Notes under the pieces: generated by a model
Seen by the model: the letters and a program-made list of their open reading frames with translations, nothing else
Told to the model about the DNA's origin: nothing
Databases searched by the model: none
DNA from: Tetragonia tetragonoides
Taxonomy: Eukaryota; Streptophyta; Magnoliopsida; Caryophyllales; Aizoaceae
Length of the DNA: 64,000 nucleotides
Assembly (NCBI GenBank): GCA_038025085.1
Contig: CM076150.1
Location: 2,576,001 to 2,640,000, forward strand
Direction of reading: 5' to 3'
Shown here: positions 1-11,998 of the stretch, one piece after another
Layout of the letters: each line of letters begins with the position of its first letter
Position numbering within the stretch: the stretch's first letter is position 1
Program-made: the position numbers and the translations under genes

Positions 1-34
1 AACTTTTTTTTTGTCCACACAATATCTTTACTTT

Positions 35-194
35 CACAAAATTTATCCTTGTGTGACCAACTCACAGAAAAATTGGGTCACTAATTAGAAATATAGAGGT
101 CACTTTTGATAAACAGTGACCCTTTATTTTATTGAAAAGTGATCCCATATCACCAAAAGTTACAGGAATACACCGTCTTATAGAAAGTTTTGTG
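35..194. mobile_element. MITE in the intron upstream of the CYP74 exon
   Basis: Imperfect terminal inverted repeats are visible: the left end starts CACAAAATTTATCC and the right end, read in reverse complement, starts CACAAAACTTTCTATAAG. The interior carries GGTCAC/GTGACC motifs. A related copy lies at 33611-33770, where comparison with the empty homologous site near 16310 shows that it is a mobile insertion. It encodes nothing. Superfamily and target duplication were not resolved. Confidence 0.5.
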
Positions 195-250
195 ATTCAT
201 GCGCCTTGCGGTATAAAGTCAAATTCAAATTTTGTTTTTCTTATTTACAG

Positions 251-1282
251 GTCAAGAGCTTTGCTCAAGACATTCTTAAAAGAAGTTCAAGTTTATGGGT
301 GTCATCCCTTTTATCAGGCTTAGACACAATGTGGAACACCATTGAAGAGTCACTTGCAAAGGAAGGCAAAGCTGGCTATTTGGCTCCTCTACAAAAGTGC
401 CTCTTCAACTTTTTATCTAAAAGTATGATTCAAGCAGATCCAGCAGATTATTCATCAGAACTTGAAAAATCTGGTTATATTATGCTTGACAAATGGCTTG
501 CCCTTATGCTTCACCCTACAGTACCAATAGGTTTGGTACAACCACTTGAGGAGATTTTCCTACATTCTTTTGCCTACCCATTTTTCTTAGTTAAAGGAGA
601 TTATGACACACTTGCTGATTTTGTTGCCAAACAAGGAAAAGAAGTTATCCAAAGGGGTAAAAATGAGTTTGGGTTGAGTGAAGAGGAAATAATCCACAAT
701 TTACTTTTTAACGTTGGGTTTAATGCTTATGGGGGCTTTTCGGTCTTTTTACCTAGCTTGATAAACGGTCTTGTATCGGATAAAGAGGTTCAAGAAATAT
801 TAAGGAAGGAAGTGAGAGAGAAATGTGGATCAGATCCGTTAGGCTTTAAGACAATTCAGGATATTCCATATGTCGAGTCATTCATATGTGAGACACTGCG
901 ATTGAACCCGCCCGTACCACTTCAATACGGGCGGGCTAGGAAGGATTTCTTGTTGCAATCACATGACTCAACATTTGAGGTGAAGAAAGGTGAGTTGCTT
1001 TGTGGATACCAAAAGCTAGTGATGAGGGATCCGAAAGTTTTTGATGACCCGGAAACTTTTAAGGTTGATCGGTTTGTTGGTGATAAAGGTCGAGAACTAT
1101 TGAATTATTTGTATTGGTCTAATGGGCCCCAAACTGGGAATTCTGACACAACAAACAAGCAATGTCCAGCAAAGGATTATGTTGTTCTTAGTGCATGCTT
1201 GTTTGTGGCCCATTTCTTTCAAAGGTATGATTCTATTACCATTGAATCAGGGTCCATTACAAAGGTTGAAAAAGCAAGGTGA
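251..1282 (+). CDS. CYP74-family cytochrome P450 (allene oxide synthase / hydroperoxide lyase / divinyl ether synthase type), 3' exon only
   Basis: CYP74 enzymes rearrange fatty-acid hydroperoxides without O2 or a reductase, giving jasmonate precursors, aldehydes or divinyl ethers. An intron acceptor (TTATTTACAG) ends at 250 and the exon reads 343 codons to TGA at 1280-1282. Visible motifs are the I-helix-like segment FNAYGGFSVFLPSL, which lacks the usual P450 acid/Thr pair as is typical of CYP74; the ExxR motif ETLR (890-901) followed by LNPPVPLQYGRA; and the haem region YWSNGPQTGN...NKQCPAKDYVVL, with the Cys ligand codon at 1163. CYP74 proteins are about 480-520 residues, so roughly the first 140-170 residues lie upstream of the window. 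The apparent reading frame before 251 is intron. The exact catalytic type cannot be assigned from this portion; the intron and the FNAYGG segment would suit a CYP74C/D-like enzyme, but that is inference. Confidence 0.88.
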   Translation, partial: VKSFAQDILKRSSSLWVSSLLSGLDTMWNTIEESLAKEGKAGYLAPLQKCLFNFLSKSMIQADPADYSSELEKSGYIMLDKWLALMLHPTVPIGLVQPLEEIFLHSFAYPFFLVKGDYDTLADFVAKQGKEVIQRGKNEFGLSEEEIIHNLLFNVGFNAYGGFSVFLPSLINGLVSDKEVQEILRKEVREKCGSDPLGFKTIQDIPYVESFICETLRLNPPVPLQYGRARKDFLLQSHDSTFEVKKGELLCGYQKLVMRDPKVFDDPETFKVDRFVGDKGRELLNYLYWSNGPQTGNSDTTNKQCPAKDYVVLSACLFVAHFFQRYDSITIESGSITKVEKAR

Positions 1283-1490
1283 ATGTGTAAGGTGTAGTGT
1301 GCAATGTGTGCGTGTGTATGTTTTGTTTTTTTTTTTTTTTTGCTTGTTACAATTGACTCATTTGGGCGGATATATGAATAATAACAATAATAAGCACATG
1401 AACAATTCGACACTCGAAATGGTTTTCTCATGATTTTGAAATTTTCAAGTTTTGTTTGAGGGTAATGATAACATATTCAAAAAAACTCAT

Positions 1491-1619
1491 ATGAGACGGC
1501 CTTATGCATGAGTCGTGTATTTATGAGCAAAAAAAGTAAAATCAATATTATATGAAAAGTGATACCTCCGGATAAAAAAAATGATACTTTTGGCCACCTC
1601 ATGCATGAGGTCGCCTCAT
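1491..1619. mobile_element. Short MITE (GAGACGGCC...CATGAGG type)
   Basis: Left end ATGAGACGGCCTTATGCATG and right end, reverse-complemented, ATGAGGCGACCTCATGCATG form 20+ bp imperfect terminal inverted repeats around about 85 bp of AT-rich interior. Related ends occur near 14482 (ATGAGACGGCCTCATACCTG). Non-coding; it lies about 210 bp downstream of the CYP74 stop codon. Confidence 0.5.
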
Positions 1620-1622
1620 AAG

Positions 1623-2472
1623 AGAATTACTAATAATATTGTGCTTTGGAGTGTGGTATGAGTTTCTAAGTTAAAGAATTCCAAGTTACAATAAGTTTTA
1701 AATTGTTAGCCTTGGCATATGACGTATTGGCAAAGGGTGCATCTATAAGAGTAACATTAAGGGTCGTCAATTAAGGTTCTGAGTTGATTCTTGGCTGATA
1801 CGTCGCACTTCTCACGAATGATTCTTTCATGAGGACCTAGTGCAGGGTTCATGGGGCGCCCAAAGAGAGCATAATTTTTTTTAAAGTGTTAGACGATGGG
1901 TATAAGAATATTCATTCAAAGGATAATATAAAACCACTTAAAATTCTCAAATAACAATTTTGAATATATTAAGAAAAAAATTACGCTCACTCTGAGCCTT
2001 CATGGGGAGGCCTGTTATTCTAACCTAACAATGTGATATTGCTATTCAAACTAATTATCATTAAGGTATATCGAAGTTTGGTCAAAATACACATAAGTAT
2101 AGTGCGGTTTTCCTAAATACAATGAATTATACCAAATTATAATTTAAATACAATAAGGTATACTCTGGCGTTGTTCTGACCATCATACAGTTATGATATC
2201 TTACAGGGCTAATGTAATTAACAAACATACATAGTCTTAAAGAACACCTTAATCACAAGTATATATCTCTTAAATTCTTTTTATTTGAGTATAATTTATC
2301 CTTCCAATATTGAGTATGAAGAAGCACTCTCAACTGGTGACATAAAGAGGAATAGAGGATAGGACGGCTTGAGCTCACAATTTATCAGATTAAAGGAGCA
2401 GGTTTCAATTTGGAGAGGTTGATTCAATTTGAAAATTTTTAGGATAAACAACGCTAATAATATTATTCTTTC
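1623..2472. other. Intergenic, nothing recognised
   Basis: AT-rich sequence with no supported coding region, repeat ends or RNA signals. It separates the CYP74 3' flank from the solo LTR. Confidence 0.5.
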
Positions 2473-2951
2473 TGTTGGGAAATTTTATAATGATCTCTTA
2501 ATTTAAGTTTGCGATAAATAATTAAAATAATAGGCAAGAAGAAAAACACCACAATTTAACGTGGTTTGGCTTTAACTCAATGGCCTACGTCCATGATCTT
2601 CATGGGGTTCGCCCCCTACGGTGCCCTCTTGCCCCATTATATTGTAACTCTCTCTCCATCCCTCTTAGAGTATGAGCACCCCTCTAATGCACTATCCTAA
2701 ACCACTGATTATATAGGTCAACGACATTAAAGTCCTATTCTATTCTAAATAGGAAACTAAACCCACCAAAAGACTACAAAAGATGAGATGAAATATAAGA
2801 TAATATAATATCTATCTAATAGGAAACTACCACTCATCCTAATATTACAAAGAAATATAACTTGTATCCTAATATTCTTCTTATCTTGATCCACAATAGA
2901 GTCTCAACCTCTTTAAAAGACTCGTCATCATATTCGATTTGATCTCTAACA
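2473..2951 (-). mobile_element. Solo LTR of a copia-like element
   Basis: The block runs from TGTTGGGAAATTTT to TCTCTAACA, i.e. the TG...CA ends typical of LTRs. It contains the AACGTGG motif seen in the other copia-type LTRs of this window and a minus-strand TATA-like TATATAATC near 2710. Flanking 5-mers CTTTC (2468-2472) and CTTTA (2952-2956) differ at one position, which would be an aged target duplication. No internal retrotransposon sequence follows, so it is read as a solo LTR left by LTR-LTR recombination. Confidence 0.5.
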
Positions 2952-3298
2952 CTTTATTTTAAGTCGCTCTACAAGCACTAAGAATTTTTTATTTTGCTCA
3001 TCCTAAAAGCACTAATAAATAGCTCCCCTTGCTCCCTCACAAACTTGACATATCATCAACGATGTTGGGTGAAATGTGAGATTATTTTTATAACGGTTTT
3101 GCTAACCATTGCCCTAAAGGCAAAGGTTAAGAAGCATTAAATGGTCAAATAGAAAAGAATCATTTGCTACTCCCAATGGCTAATTAATTACGTTTCACAC
3201 TAATATCTTTTGTTTTTCATCTTTACCCCTAAATAATCTTTTCCCTTTTACTTTATTTCCTCCCCCTCCCTCTTCTCTGATCTTCAACTCCCATCTTA

Positions 3299-3899
<601 letters not shown>

Positions 3900-4950
3900 T
3901 TAATTGTCTTCTTTTTCTCACTCCTCAATCAGCCCAAACTCTCCATATTCACCACCATTGAAGTTTTTTAGAAAATTTCAACCATGATCAGTAACCCAAC
4001 ACCTTCTCAGATATGATACCCACTGATTAAAATGTTTTTTCTCTCTCATCATGCCCTTTCTATGTAAAATCACGCCGCCTTCAATTCGACCCAACGACAC
4101 CACCTTCAAGTCGACCCACCGATTACACTGCCGTTGCGTAGTTATGTAGTATTTTTTTCCCTTTTTTTTGGGTAAATTTGGTGCAGTGGCTGGAAAAATT
4201 CATTGTTGGAAACTTGGAATATGCCGCCGGAAAAAATGGTGTTCGCTGGGAAAGGTTCAATGGTGGTACATTGCTGATTTTTTTTCTTTTTTTCTTTTTT
4301 CTCTCTACTATTTCCAAGTTCAACTGCTTGATTCCCTCTTTCCCTTTTATTCATTTCACTTCCCACCACTTTCGGTGAAAATGTCGATAAAAACCTAAAA
4401 CTAACACCACCCCCACCACCAAAGCATTTGAGCAAGCCTCACCCGCCTCGCCGAGTCGCCGTGAATGGATAATGCCATGCTCTGATTTTGTGCAATGGTT
4501 TAATCATAATCTCAAGAATTGGAACCTCCCTACTCCTTCTCTCATTTCTCTTCTTTTCTCTCTCCTTCCTCACCACTCTCTCTCCTCCCCTCTCCCCCAC
4601 TTGCACATCTAATATCACCTCACAATAAAGTTAGGATCCTTCCTAATTATGAGATTAGTTAAGAATTTATGGTTTTGCAAATTGGAAAAACGGACATCCG
4701 GACATAGAAAGTGAGAACAAAGTTAAATGGAGGGTGTTTTTGGCATATTACAAATAAGGGTGAACAAAGTTATAATGGATTCATTGATGATTACTTAACT
4801 TTCTCAAAAAACAAGAACTAATAATTACTCAAATTCAACCAAATACCCATATTAAATGCTTCTTAACCTTTGCCAATGGTTAGCAAAAATAAATGTAAAA
4901 TTATTTCATTTATTTGTGTCTCATTTTCCAAAACCCCGTTGATAACACAA

Positions 4951-7900
4951 ATGGAGGCTAAAGCTTCAACAACAGCGATAACCAAACCTCGAAACCGTCA
5001 ATGGCGGCGAGAAAAAACCCACCTTAAACTTTCCAATTCTTCAAACCCCACCGTCCTCTTCTCCTTGATGCTTGCATCTCTCTGTAGACCCCAAAATCCC
5101 TCATCAAAACCCTTACTTAAACAATTAACCCGCAAATTTCTCCTCAAAGTCTCTCACCTCAATGAATCAAAATCCCATCTTTTAGACCCCATCCTCTCTC
5201 TCCTTCCCCTTTTGCTTCACTCCAAATGTGACCAAATTGCATGCAAAATTGTTGGGAAATTGGCTTTGATTTCAATTCAGGTTAATGAGAGGGTCGTTTC
5301 AGATGATGGGATTTTGAAGGGTTTAGTGATGAGGGTTTTGAGGTCTGAGAAAAGGGTAGTGAAAAAAGCTGTTTGTAATGCTGTTTTGGATGTTTGTACC
5401 ACTTCTTTTGGGCGTCAGCGTTTGGTTGAGCTCTCTTGTTTAAGCTATCTAATGTGAGTTTCTCACACTTTCTGCTACTTTTATTGATGTTTCTTTTGTG
5501 GATTGAAATGGGTTTCTGTGATTGTTGTGTTTTTATGTCTAATATGTTTGTAGCTCTTTGTTATTAGTGAATTTGTTTGTATTGGGTACTTGAATTACAT
5601 GAACTTTTGGTGTATAAATTTTAGACTGAAATTTGGTTATTTGGAAAATAGTGAGTCTGTCACTTGGGTGTGTAGTATCTATGAGGCCATGTTGCATTAT
5701 TGTAGCTGAGTGAATTTATTTGTATTTGATACTTGAATGGTTAATACCATTTTTTGTGTTACATGGACTCTTTGGTTTATATGTTTTAGACTGAAGTTGT
5801 AGTTTATTTGGAAAATAGATAATAGCTACTCTGACACTTGGGTATGTACCCATTTTGCATATTGTACCTGAGTGAATTTATTTGCATTGGATATACTTGA
5901 ATAAATGTTACTACATGGTGTTTTGCATCATGCATGGACTCTTGTCTGACATTTGAGTATGGGTTATGGCCTTATGGGTATGCTATGGACACGTTAACAC
6001 TTCAATTTTAGACCTAGACCAAGATTGCTTAAATGTATTTGGAAAGTAGGGTTGGTACCCATGTTGCATAACTGTAACCGAGAGAACTTGTGGCATGAAG
6101 GAAGGGCAAAACATTTCATACCTTTGTAGCATTGCATTATATTTTACAGAAGGGATTGCTGCGTTTGAGGTTCAAATGTTGAAGAGCTACATTCGTTCTC
6201 TGCTCTTGTATAATCATGCAACCATCTAACTAGTAGCTTTTGTTTCTTAGGCTTGATTACTGCTTTCTTGTCTTTTTATATCTCTTTGTTTGAATTGTTG
6301 AAAAAGTGCATTTTTATTAGTTACTGATCATACATGCAACACTTCGATCATCCTATGTGATATCTGTTAGGCTTGGGTTCATCCAGGTTCAAAAGTCCTC
6401 GACATCTTCAATTTCTATGAATGTTATGGAGAAAGATGGTGATCCTTGCCTTGTAGTGGAGCTTGGTGAAGATGAACTTCCAGTGCTACTTCTTGATACT
6501 ATAGTTACTCTTACCAATGTTTGTGACACTGAACAGCTTGAAAGGATGCCAAGGATGCTTGTGGGGCAATTGTTGGCTTATTTGACAGAACTATGGTGTA
6601 AAGTACGTGAACAGATGCTAGCTTCCAAGCTTCTGAACTTCTTCAAAGGAAAATGCTGCTACCTAAGTACCTCTACACCATATAATCTGGCAGAATGTAT
6701 TTTTAGGCTCTCCTTGGATGCTCCTAGTATTGCTTGTTCTATACCATCTGAGACCATCAGCAGACACATATTTTGGCCTTCACAGTCAAGTCTTGAGTAC
6801 TTTCTATCAGAGCATTGGGAGCTATCACCCTTTCTGATGAGAAAACTACCAAACGATCTCAATCTTCCACATGACATTTTCAGCTCATTTGTGCATTCAC
6901 TGAATTGTGAAGGAACAGTGTCTAGATTTCTTTCTTCTGCCTTACGAGGAATGATTTCTTGTCATCCTGTTGCTTTAGATGAAGTAGACACTCTGAGTTT
7001 CCTTACTGATGTAAGAAACACTCTTGGGTGTCCACTAACATATCAGCAGGACATACGTGTTGTAAGAACCAATTTTCACTTGAAATCTGAGGAACATTAC
7101 TTTGAGCAATTTTCAGGTTCTGGCATTGAGACACTCAGGCCTTTCTCCATTGATGACATTTTGAAATGTGAAGTAGCATATGGAGAAGGCTATACTATAG
7201 CTTTGCGTGGCATGGAATTCCATGTTAAGAGTATTGCAGATATTGCTCAGGATATTGCTTCTCGTTTTGGTCAACCATCAGTAGGTGCTAACCTCTACGT
7301 TACACCACCAAACTCCCAAGGATTAGCTTGCCACTTTGATGATCACTGTGTCTTTGTATGTCAACTACGTGGGACTAAACAATGGACTGTCTCTCCTAAA
7401 CCAATAGTCCAGTTACCTCGTCTATATGAGCAAGCTGAGGTTCCAGAGGATCTAATGGTGGAAAGCAAACATATTTTGTTAAGTGAAGGTGATGTCCTGT
7501 ATATTCCAAGAGGTTTTGCTCATAAGGCACGTACAGTTACAGATGTTGGTGCAAGCGACAAGGCTTCTGAGTTTTCAGTTCATGTTACTCTTGCGATCGA
7601 GGTTGAGCCTCCTTTTGAGTAAGTTTCGAAGCTATTAGATCTTATTGACTTGTTTCGAATTTTCTCATTTCTAAAGTTTAATTTCAGGAAATATTTGCAT
7701 TATCTTGTGAAAGCATAAACCTTCTTCAAGGAATCACTTTTTTAATTAAGGGGTTAGTCAGGGACGAAGCTAGCACCAACAGGCTAGTAGGGCCAGAATT
7801 GACTATTAGTATATAAATAATCATGGAGAGTTGCAAAAGTGTTAGCATAGGGGTTTGAATATGTGACAAGTTGGATTGAGTAGTTTTGTTTCTTGAACCA

Positions 7901-9322
7901 GTTACCACTATGCACCCTCCTCACATACAGAGTTACAGTGCATATCTTGTCACATTTTCATTATACTCTTGATGGGGGCCATGGTCTACTTTGGCCTATA
8001 GCTTCGCCCCTGGGGTGAGTGATGGTTTTATGCAATTAAAGGCTTTGTGATGGCTGATTATGTTTCAAATGAAGGGTTGAATTTTGAATATGTGACAGCT
8101 CGAGGAGACAATTATGGTTTATATTTTATAATTACAATTCAGGTGGCCACAAGTGACATGTGGCACTGGTGATGGAAGCATGGTGCCAAATTTCCAGAAC
8201 CCTTGCTTTAATACCTATCGGCAGCGATACCTTTTATGCAAAATCTGCATACTATCACTCAACTGTCTTTAAAATTGAAGTAGGATAATCCATGCATTGG
8301 CTTGACGAGAGTTCCATCAAATGTTCAGAATAGACTCAATGTGAATTGGATTGCTGATTATTGCCTTAATTTGCTTTCATTGGAGCAGGTGGGAAGGGTT
8401 CGCTCACGTTGCACTCCATCGATGGAGCCATAACTTAGTGTGTGAAGATCTTTTTCCTGGCAGTTCTGGGAATTTGCTAACTATTTCAGTGAGCATATTG
8501 CATGTGGCCATCAGGCTTATTAGTAGTAGTGAGCCTGTGTTTCGGAAAGCATGTTTGGTTGCTGCTAGTTCCTTGCATTCAGAAACTAACAATTGGCTTG
8601 ACAAGAACCAGAGAGACATTTTCAATCAATTAATCAACAAAATTTATCAGTTCGCGAGCTTTGCAGATTCTCTTGAGTTTGTGCAACTGGCAATTCAGAG
8701 GAATGAAGATCCTTTTCATTGGCTCAGATGGCTTCAGCATCTCAATGGTGGAGAAGTATATGTGCAAGATATATGGAATATCAAGTTAGATCAAATTTGC
8801 AAGATTTTGCCTTTTAGCTGTCAAGACAAGGACAAAGCAGAAGCTGCATTCGCCCATGTGAAGTCAAAATTTTGTACTGAAGTTGTATTTGGTGATGCAA
8901 AGGAAAGCTTTAGAATTATATATGCCTTATACAAGAAGGCCCGAATGCGATATATGAATGGAATGCTTTCGTTGCATTGTTAACTGACAGTATCTCATAT
9001 TTCTGGTTTCTTTTGCACCTTCACTTTATGCATCATTACATGTTTCCTCTTGCTTATCGATCTTCTCAATCAGATGTAGATCTTGTGGCAACAAGGCTAA
9101 GCCAGGTTGAAGATATAATTGACCTGGTAAGCACTCGGATTTAAATTAATATCCATTTTGAGTTAATATTTATTGCTTTGGATGACCCTGTTGCAGATGC
9201 TGCTGCCTCCTAAATACTGATTTTCTCATTTTGAATTTCAGTCCGTCAAACAAGAGGTGGTTCAATGTACTTGGACCGAAAGGCTCTGTGGCCTGTGCTA
9301 TTCTTGCAATCTCGGTTAACAC
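4951..9322 (+). CDS. JmjC/cupin 2-oxoglutarate-Fe(II) oxygenase, MINA53/NO66-like, five-exon model
   Basis: Proposed exons are 4951-5453, 6371-7618, 8389-8978, 9074-9126 and 9242-9322, all with GT/AG borders and matching phases. The family hydroxylates histidines in ribosomal proteins and some members demethylate histones; they are usually nuclear or nucleolar. Residues 1 to about 330 form a helical N-terminal region that I cannot name. The cupin core shows GANLYVTPPNSQGLACHFDD (metal His about 489 and Asp about 491), a QLRGTKQW strand, and GDVLYIPRGFAHKA with the second metal His about 552. Exon 3 starts with WEGFAHVALHRWSHNL, and a helical C-terminal domain follows. The first two junctions are well supported. 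The end is not: without the last splice the frame stops at 8981-8983 (GMLSLHC), while the downstream pair of small exons adds about 43 residues. The start is the ATG at 4951, just after the TIR of the upstream element. Total about 820 residues. A ribosomal-oxygenase role is inferred from family similarity. Confidence 0.85.
7759..8012. mobile_element. hAT-type MITE in intron 2 of the JmjC gene
   Basis: The left end CAGGGACGAAGCTAG and the right end, reverse-complemented, CAGGGGCGAAGCTATAG form TIRs starting with CAGGG. They are flanked by the 8-mers GGGTTAGT (7751-7758) and GGGTGAGT (8013-8020), which differ at one base; 8 bp duplications are diagnostic of hAT elements. The interior of about 220 bp is non-coding. 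It sits wholly inside the 7619-8388 intron. Confidence 0.75.
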
Positions 9323-10146
9323 CAATAATTGGTAAGACTATCTCGTTCTAGATTGAAACATGAGAAACTGAATCTTAATATCAGTCATATCATGTTACAA
9401 ATATGCAATATAAGTATAAGTGCAAAATATTTAGGGGTTGGGGCTGGATGATGGGTCATAACACCATGATAATCTATGTGATATACTAACTCATCATCAT
9501 CATCATCTTTATGATCACTGCTCTTCAAGGCTTTAGCTCTGTTGTACACTTGGTGAGTTGAGCTCTGCATTTCACAAGAATCATGCATTAAGTGTTGTGT
9601 TGAAAGACTAAAATGGCTTGTACATCAAAGATATATTTTAAATAGATCTTGCTTTGATAACACATTATGATTAGCACCCGAAAAAAAAAGGAAAAGAAAA
9701 AAAGAACACATAACACATCATGGTGCTGCTGCCTCAAGAATTCCACTTCTGAATTTAGTTTAATAATGGCTACAACATCTAAGTTCAAGTCAAATACTCA
9801 CCTTAGCTCTTCCAGTTTCATTCTGTTGATTATAAAATGTGCTCAAAGCTCTCCTTGGTGCTCTTCCCTGTAGGTTGATGTTAGGAGAAGATAAATATGT
9901 AGAGCAAAGTTATAAAGATGCAGAATATTATTATGTGAGGAGGTCTCATTCTGATACTTGGGGTGAGTGCCTATTGATTTTGGATTTGGAGGATCACAAA
10001 ATATGACTTATAAAGACAGGATCACTATTCATTTGTAACTCTCTCTCTCACTCTCTCTCTAATTCATTTTTGTTTGCATATATGCCATAAAATTATTAGA
10101 TGCACCCAGACCAGGTCTTTGGATGACTCAAGCCAATCTGTTTTTT
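9323..10146. other. Intergenic, simple repeats only
   Basis: No supported gene. It contains a short ATC run near 9495, an A-rich block near 9685 and a CT-rich block near 10040. The CTTGG/ATGATTCT-type sequence around 9600-9870 resembles degraded repeat sequence but I could not define ends. Confidence 0.5.
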
Positions 10147-10313
10147 ATAAGATGCAATCGTTATCCAAGCTTTGCTTGACTAATTCCATGGGCTCTAAAG
10201 TTAACAACCATGAAATTCTCCATTGGCTATAAGAGGACTCAGACCTCTTGAATAAATCTTAGAGGACCAGAGGTCTTACCAGTTGAGCTACCCTCTTGGG
10301 GTTGACTATGCGT
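10147..10313 (-). mobile_element. tRNA-derived SINE candidate
   Basis: Read on the minus strand, the sequence starts near 10310 with GGTAGCTCAACTGGTAAGAC, an RNA polymerase III A-box. About 40 nt further on is GGTCTGAGTCC, close to the B-box consensus. A T-run at about 10141-10146 on the plus strand could be the 3' A-tail. There is no recognisable full tRNA cloverleaf, so this is a SINE rather than a tRNA gene. A clear target duplication was not found. Confidence 0.5.
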
Positions 10314-10867
10314 TTAATCCCCTATTTTTCCGGTTTGTGCTATCCGTTCCAACTTTATAAAATCTCTAACACGTGACTGGTTTGGGTAAACACAATAACA
10401 TGGTGACTTCTGGTGCACTTAGCAAATTTTCACGCGCGTGTCCGTGTGTGTGTGTGAGAGAGGGAGAGGGGCAGAGGGGCAGAGGGCTGACATGTTTTGG
10501 TCCAAACCCATGCCTAATGATTCAGTTGGTTATGTGAAGGAGAGAACACCAAGACCAAGTATGGGCCTCTGAAGACCGTCCCAAGGTGATCTTGTTGAAA
10601 TCTTTGGTAGTCTCTAGTGGGTGACAAGATTGCTAATATGGAGATATGCTGACCGTGGGACCTAAGAGGTCCCGAGCCCGTTTGGGTCACTGACGTGTAT
10701 GGCAGCCAATTTGATGAAAATATTAAGACACCACCATCCATTAAAGAGTCTCACATGGGTGGGGCGACTGGCTGTCTCTCTCGAGTGACTTGTTAGACCA
10801 GAGATTTGGATGTTTGTTGCACAATCATGGGTAGTCAAAAACTTGCAGTTTCACTAGAATTAGAATG
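10314..10867. other. Intergenic, GT/GA microsatellite
   Basis: No gene recognised. Holds a short compound (GT)n-(GA)n tract at about 10443-10480 and unassigned AT-moderate sequence. Confidence 0.5.
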
Positions 10868-10878
10868 TAGTAAGTAAT

Positions 10879-11094
10879 AATATTTTTTTTCTTTTGGTAC
10901 GAGTAACCCGCGACCACTAATTTTTGCGTGTGTACTGGAGAAACCTCGAGTATATGCAATAGCTTGCAAACTACATATACCAGGCGGCAAGTCGATAAGA
11001 TAAATCTTAGCATAGAGATTTAGTGGGAATTGTACTCATGACTTTATTATGAAATTTAACCCCGCAATCAACTGCACTATCCCTTTCAGAGCTA
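10879..11094 (-). mobile_element. SINE with target-site duplication
   Basis: The exact 11-mer TAGTAAGTAAT flanks the insert at 10868-10878 and 11095-11105. The plus strand starts with an A/T-rich tail (AATATTTTTTTT), so the retroelement is on the minus strand. Its 5' part reads GGGATAGTGCAGTTGATTGC, an A-box-like stretch, with a B-box-like ATGAGTACAATTCCC about 40 nt downstream. At about 216 bp it is the right size for a tRNA-derived SINE. Confidence 0.65.
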
Positions 11095-11226
11095 TAGTAA
11101 GTAATGTTAGTCATAGATGTGGTCCTGTGGATGATGGTTTACTTCGTAGATGCTACATATCATAGATGTCCATGTTTAGGGAAAAATTCCGGGAAGGCAC
11201 TTTTAGTTTTTATGAATTACAGTAAG

Positions 11227-11998
11227 TGTTGGGGAAAACTACGGTATTTACCCACAATCAGAATAACAGATAATCGGAAAAATAAAGTGCAAGAACCCAA
11301 AAAACAACACAAACAATTTTACGTGGAAAACCCCTCTCAATTAGGGGAAAAACCACGGTGCGGATCTCCACGCACTAAAATATGATCCACTATGATAATC
11401 AAGAGTACAAAGGCAACAATCACAAGATCAAACAACAAGTAAATAAACTATCTTTGGTATTAGTACAAATTGACAAACCCTAGCTCAATTTGGTATTCCT
11501 ACAAAGCCAAAGATACACCCACAAATACCTGTCGATGACCGATCCGAATACTCTGATTATCTTCACCCGAACAAACCGAATCAACCGTGAACTAGAACAA
11601 ACCTCTTTAGAGAAATCCTCAATTTCACTCACTCTCTGTTTGTCTCTCTCACTAGCTCTTCTTCCCTTCTTTGTTTCGGCTGTTACTTTCGGCAGTTTCT
11701 TTCACGGCTGAACTCTCTGAAGCCTTTTGTTTTCCTCCTTGGCTTCTAGTGGAAGCCAATGAAAGAACTCATCTATTGGCCACTTAACAATTGGTGGGCC
11801 AAACAAACACAACTTAGACAAAAGCCCACAAGTTGCCCATCACACACAAAAAACTTACGCAGAGGCATGAGTCTTTGCTTTCTTTTTCTGTTTTTTGTTT
11901 TTCTTTTCTTTTTGTTTTATTTTATTTTCTTTTACAAACTAAAATAAAATAAAACACAACTAATAATAATATTTGGTATTTGGGGTGTTACCTCAACA
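11227..11998 (-). repeat. 3' LTR of the gag-only copia element
   Basis: 772 bp direct repeat, offset exactly 2200 bp from its partner. Both contain ACGTGGAAAACCCC near the start. The few open frames inside (for example near 11490) recur identically in the partner and are not genes. Confidence 0.92.

Noticed and set aside
206..250. N-terminal extension of the CYP74 frame to an ATG at 206
   Set aside because: The frame before 251 does not match the family and ends at a good acceptor TTATTTACAG; it is intron.
4870..4950. Upstream extension of JmjC exon 1
   Set aside because: It would start on a TTG within the TIR of the upstream element; ATG 4951 is the better start.
10280..10310. tRNA gene on the minus strand
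   Set aside because: A- and B-box-like motifs are present, but there is no cloverleaf or acceptor stem; fits a SINE better.
11490..11947. Small plus-strand open frames, repeated identically at 13690-14147
   Set aside because: They are the same LTR sequence present twice, antisense to the element; not genes.
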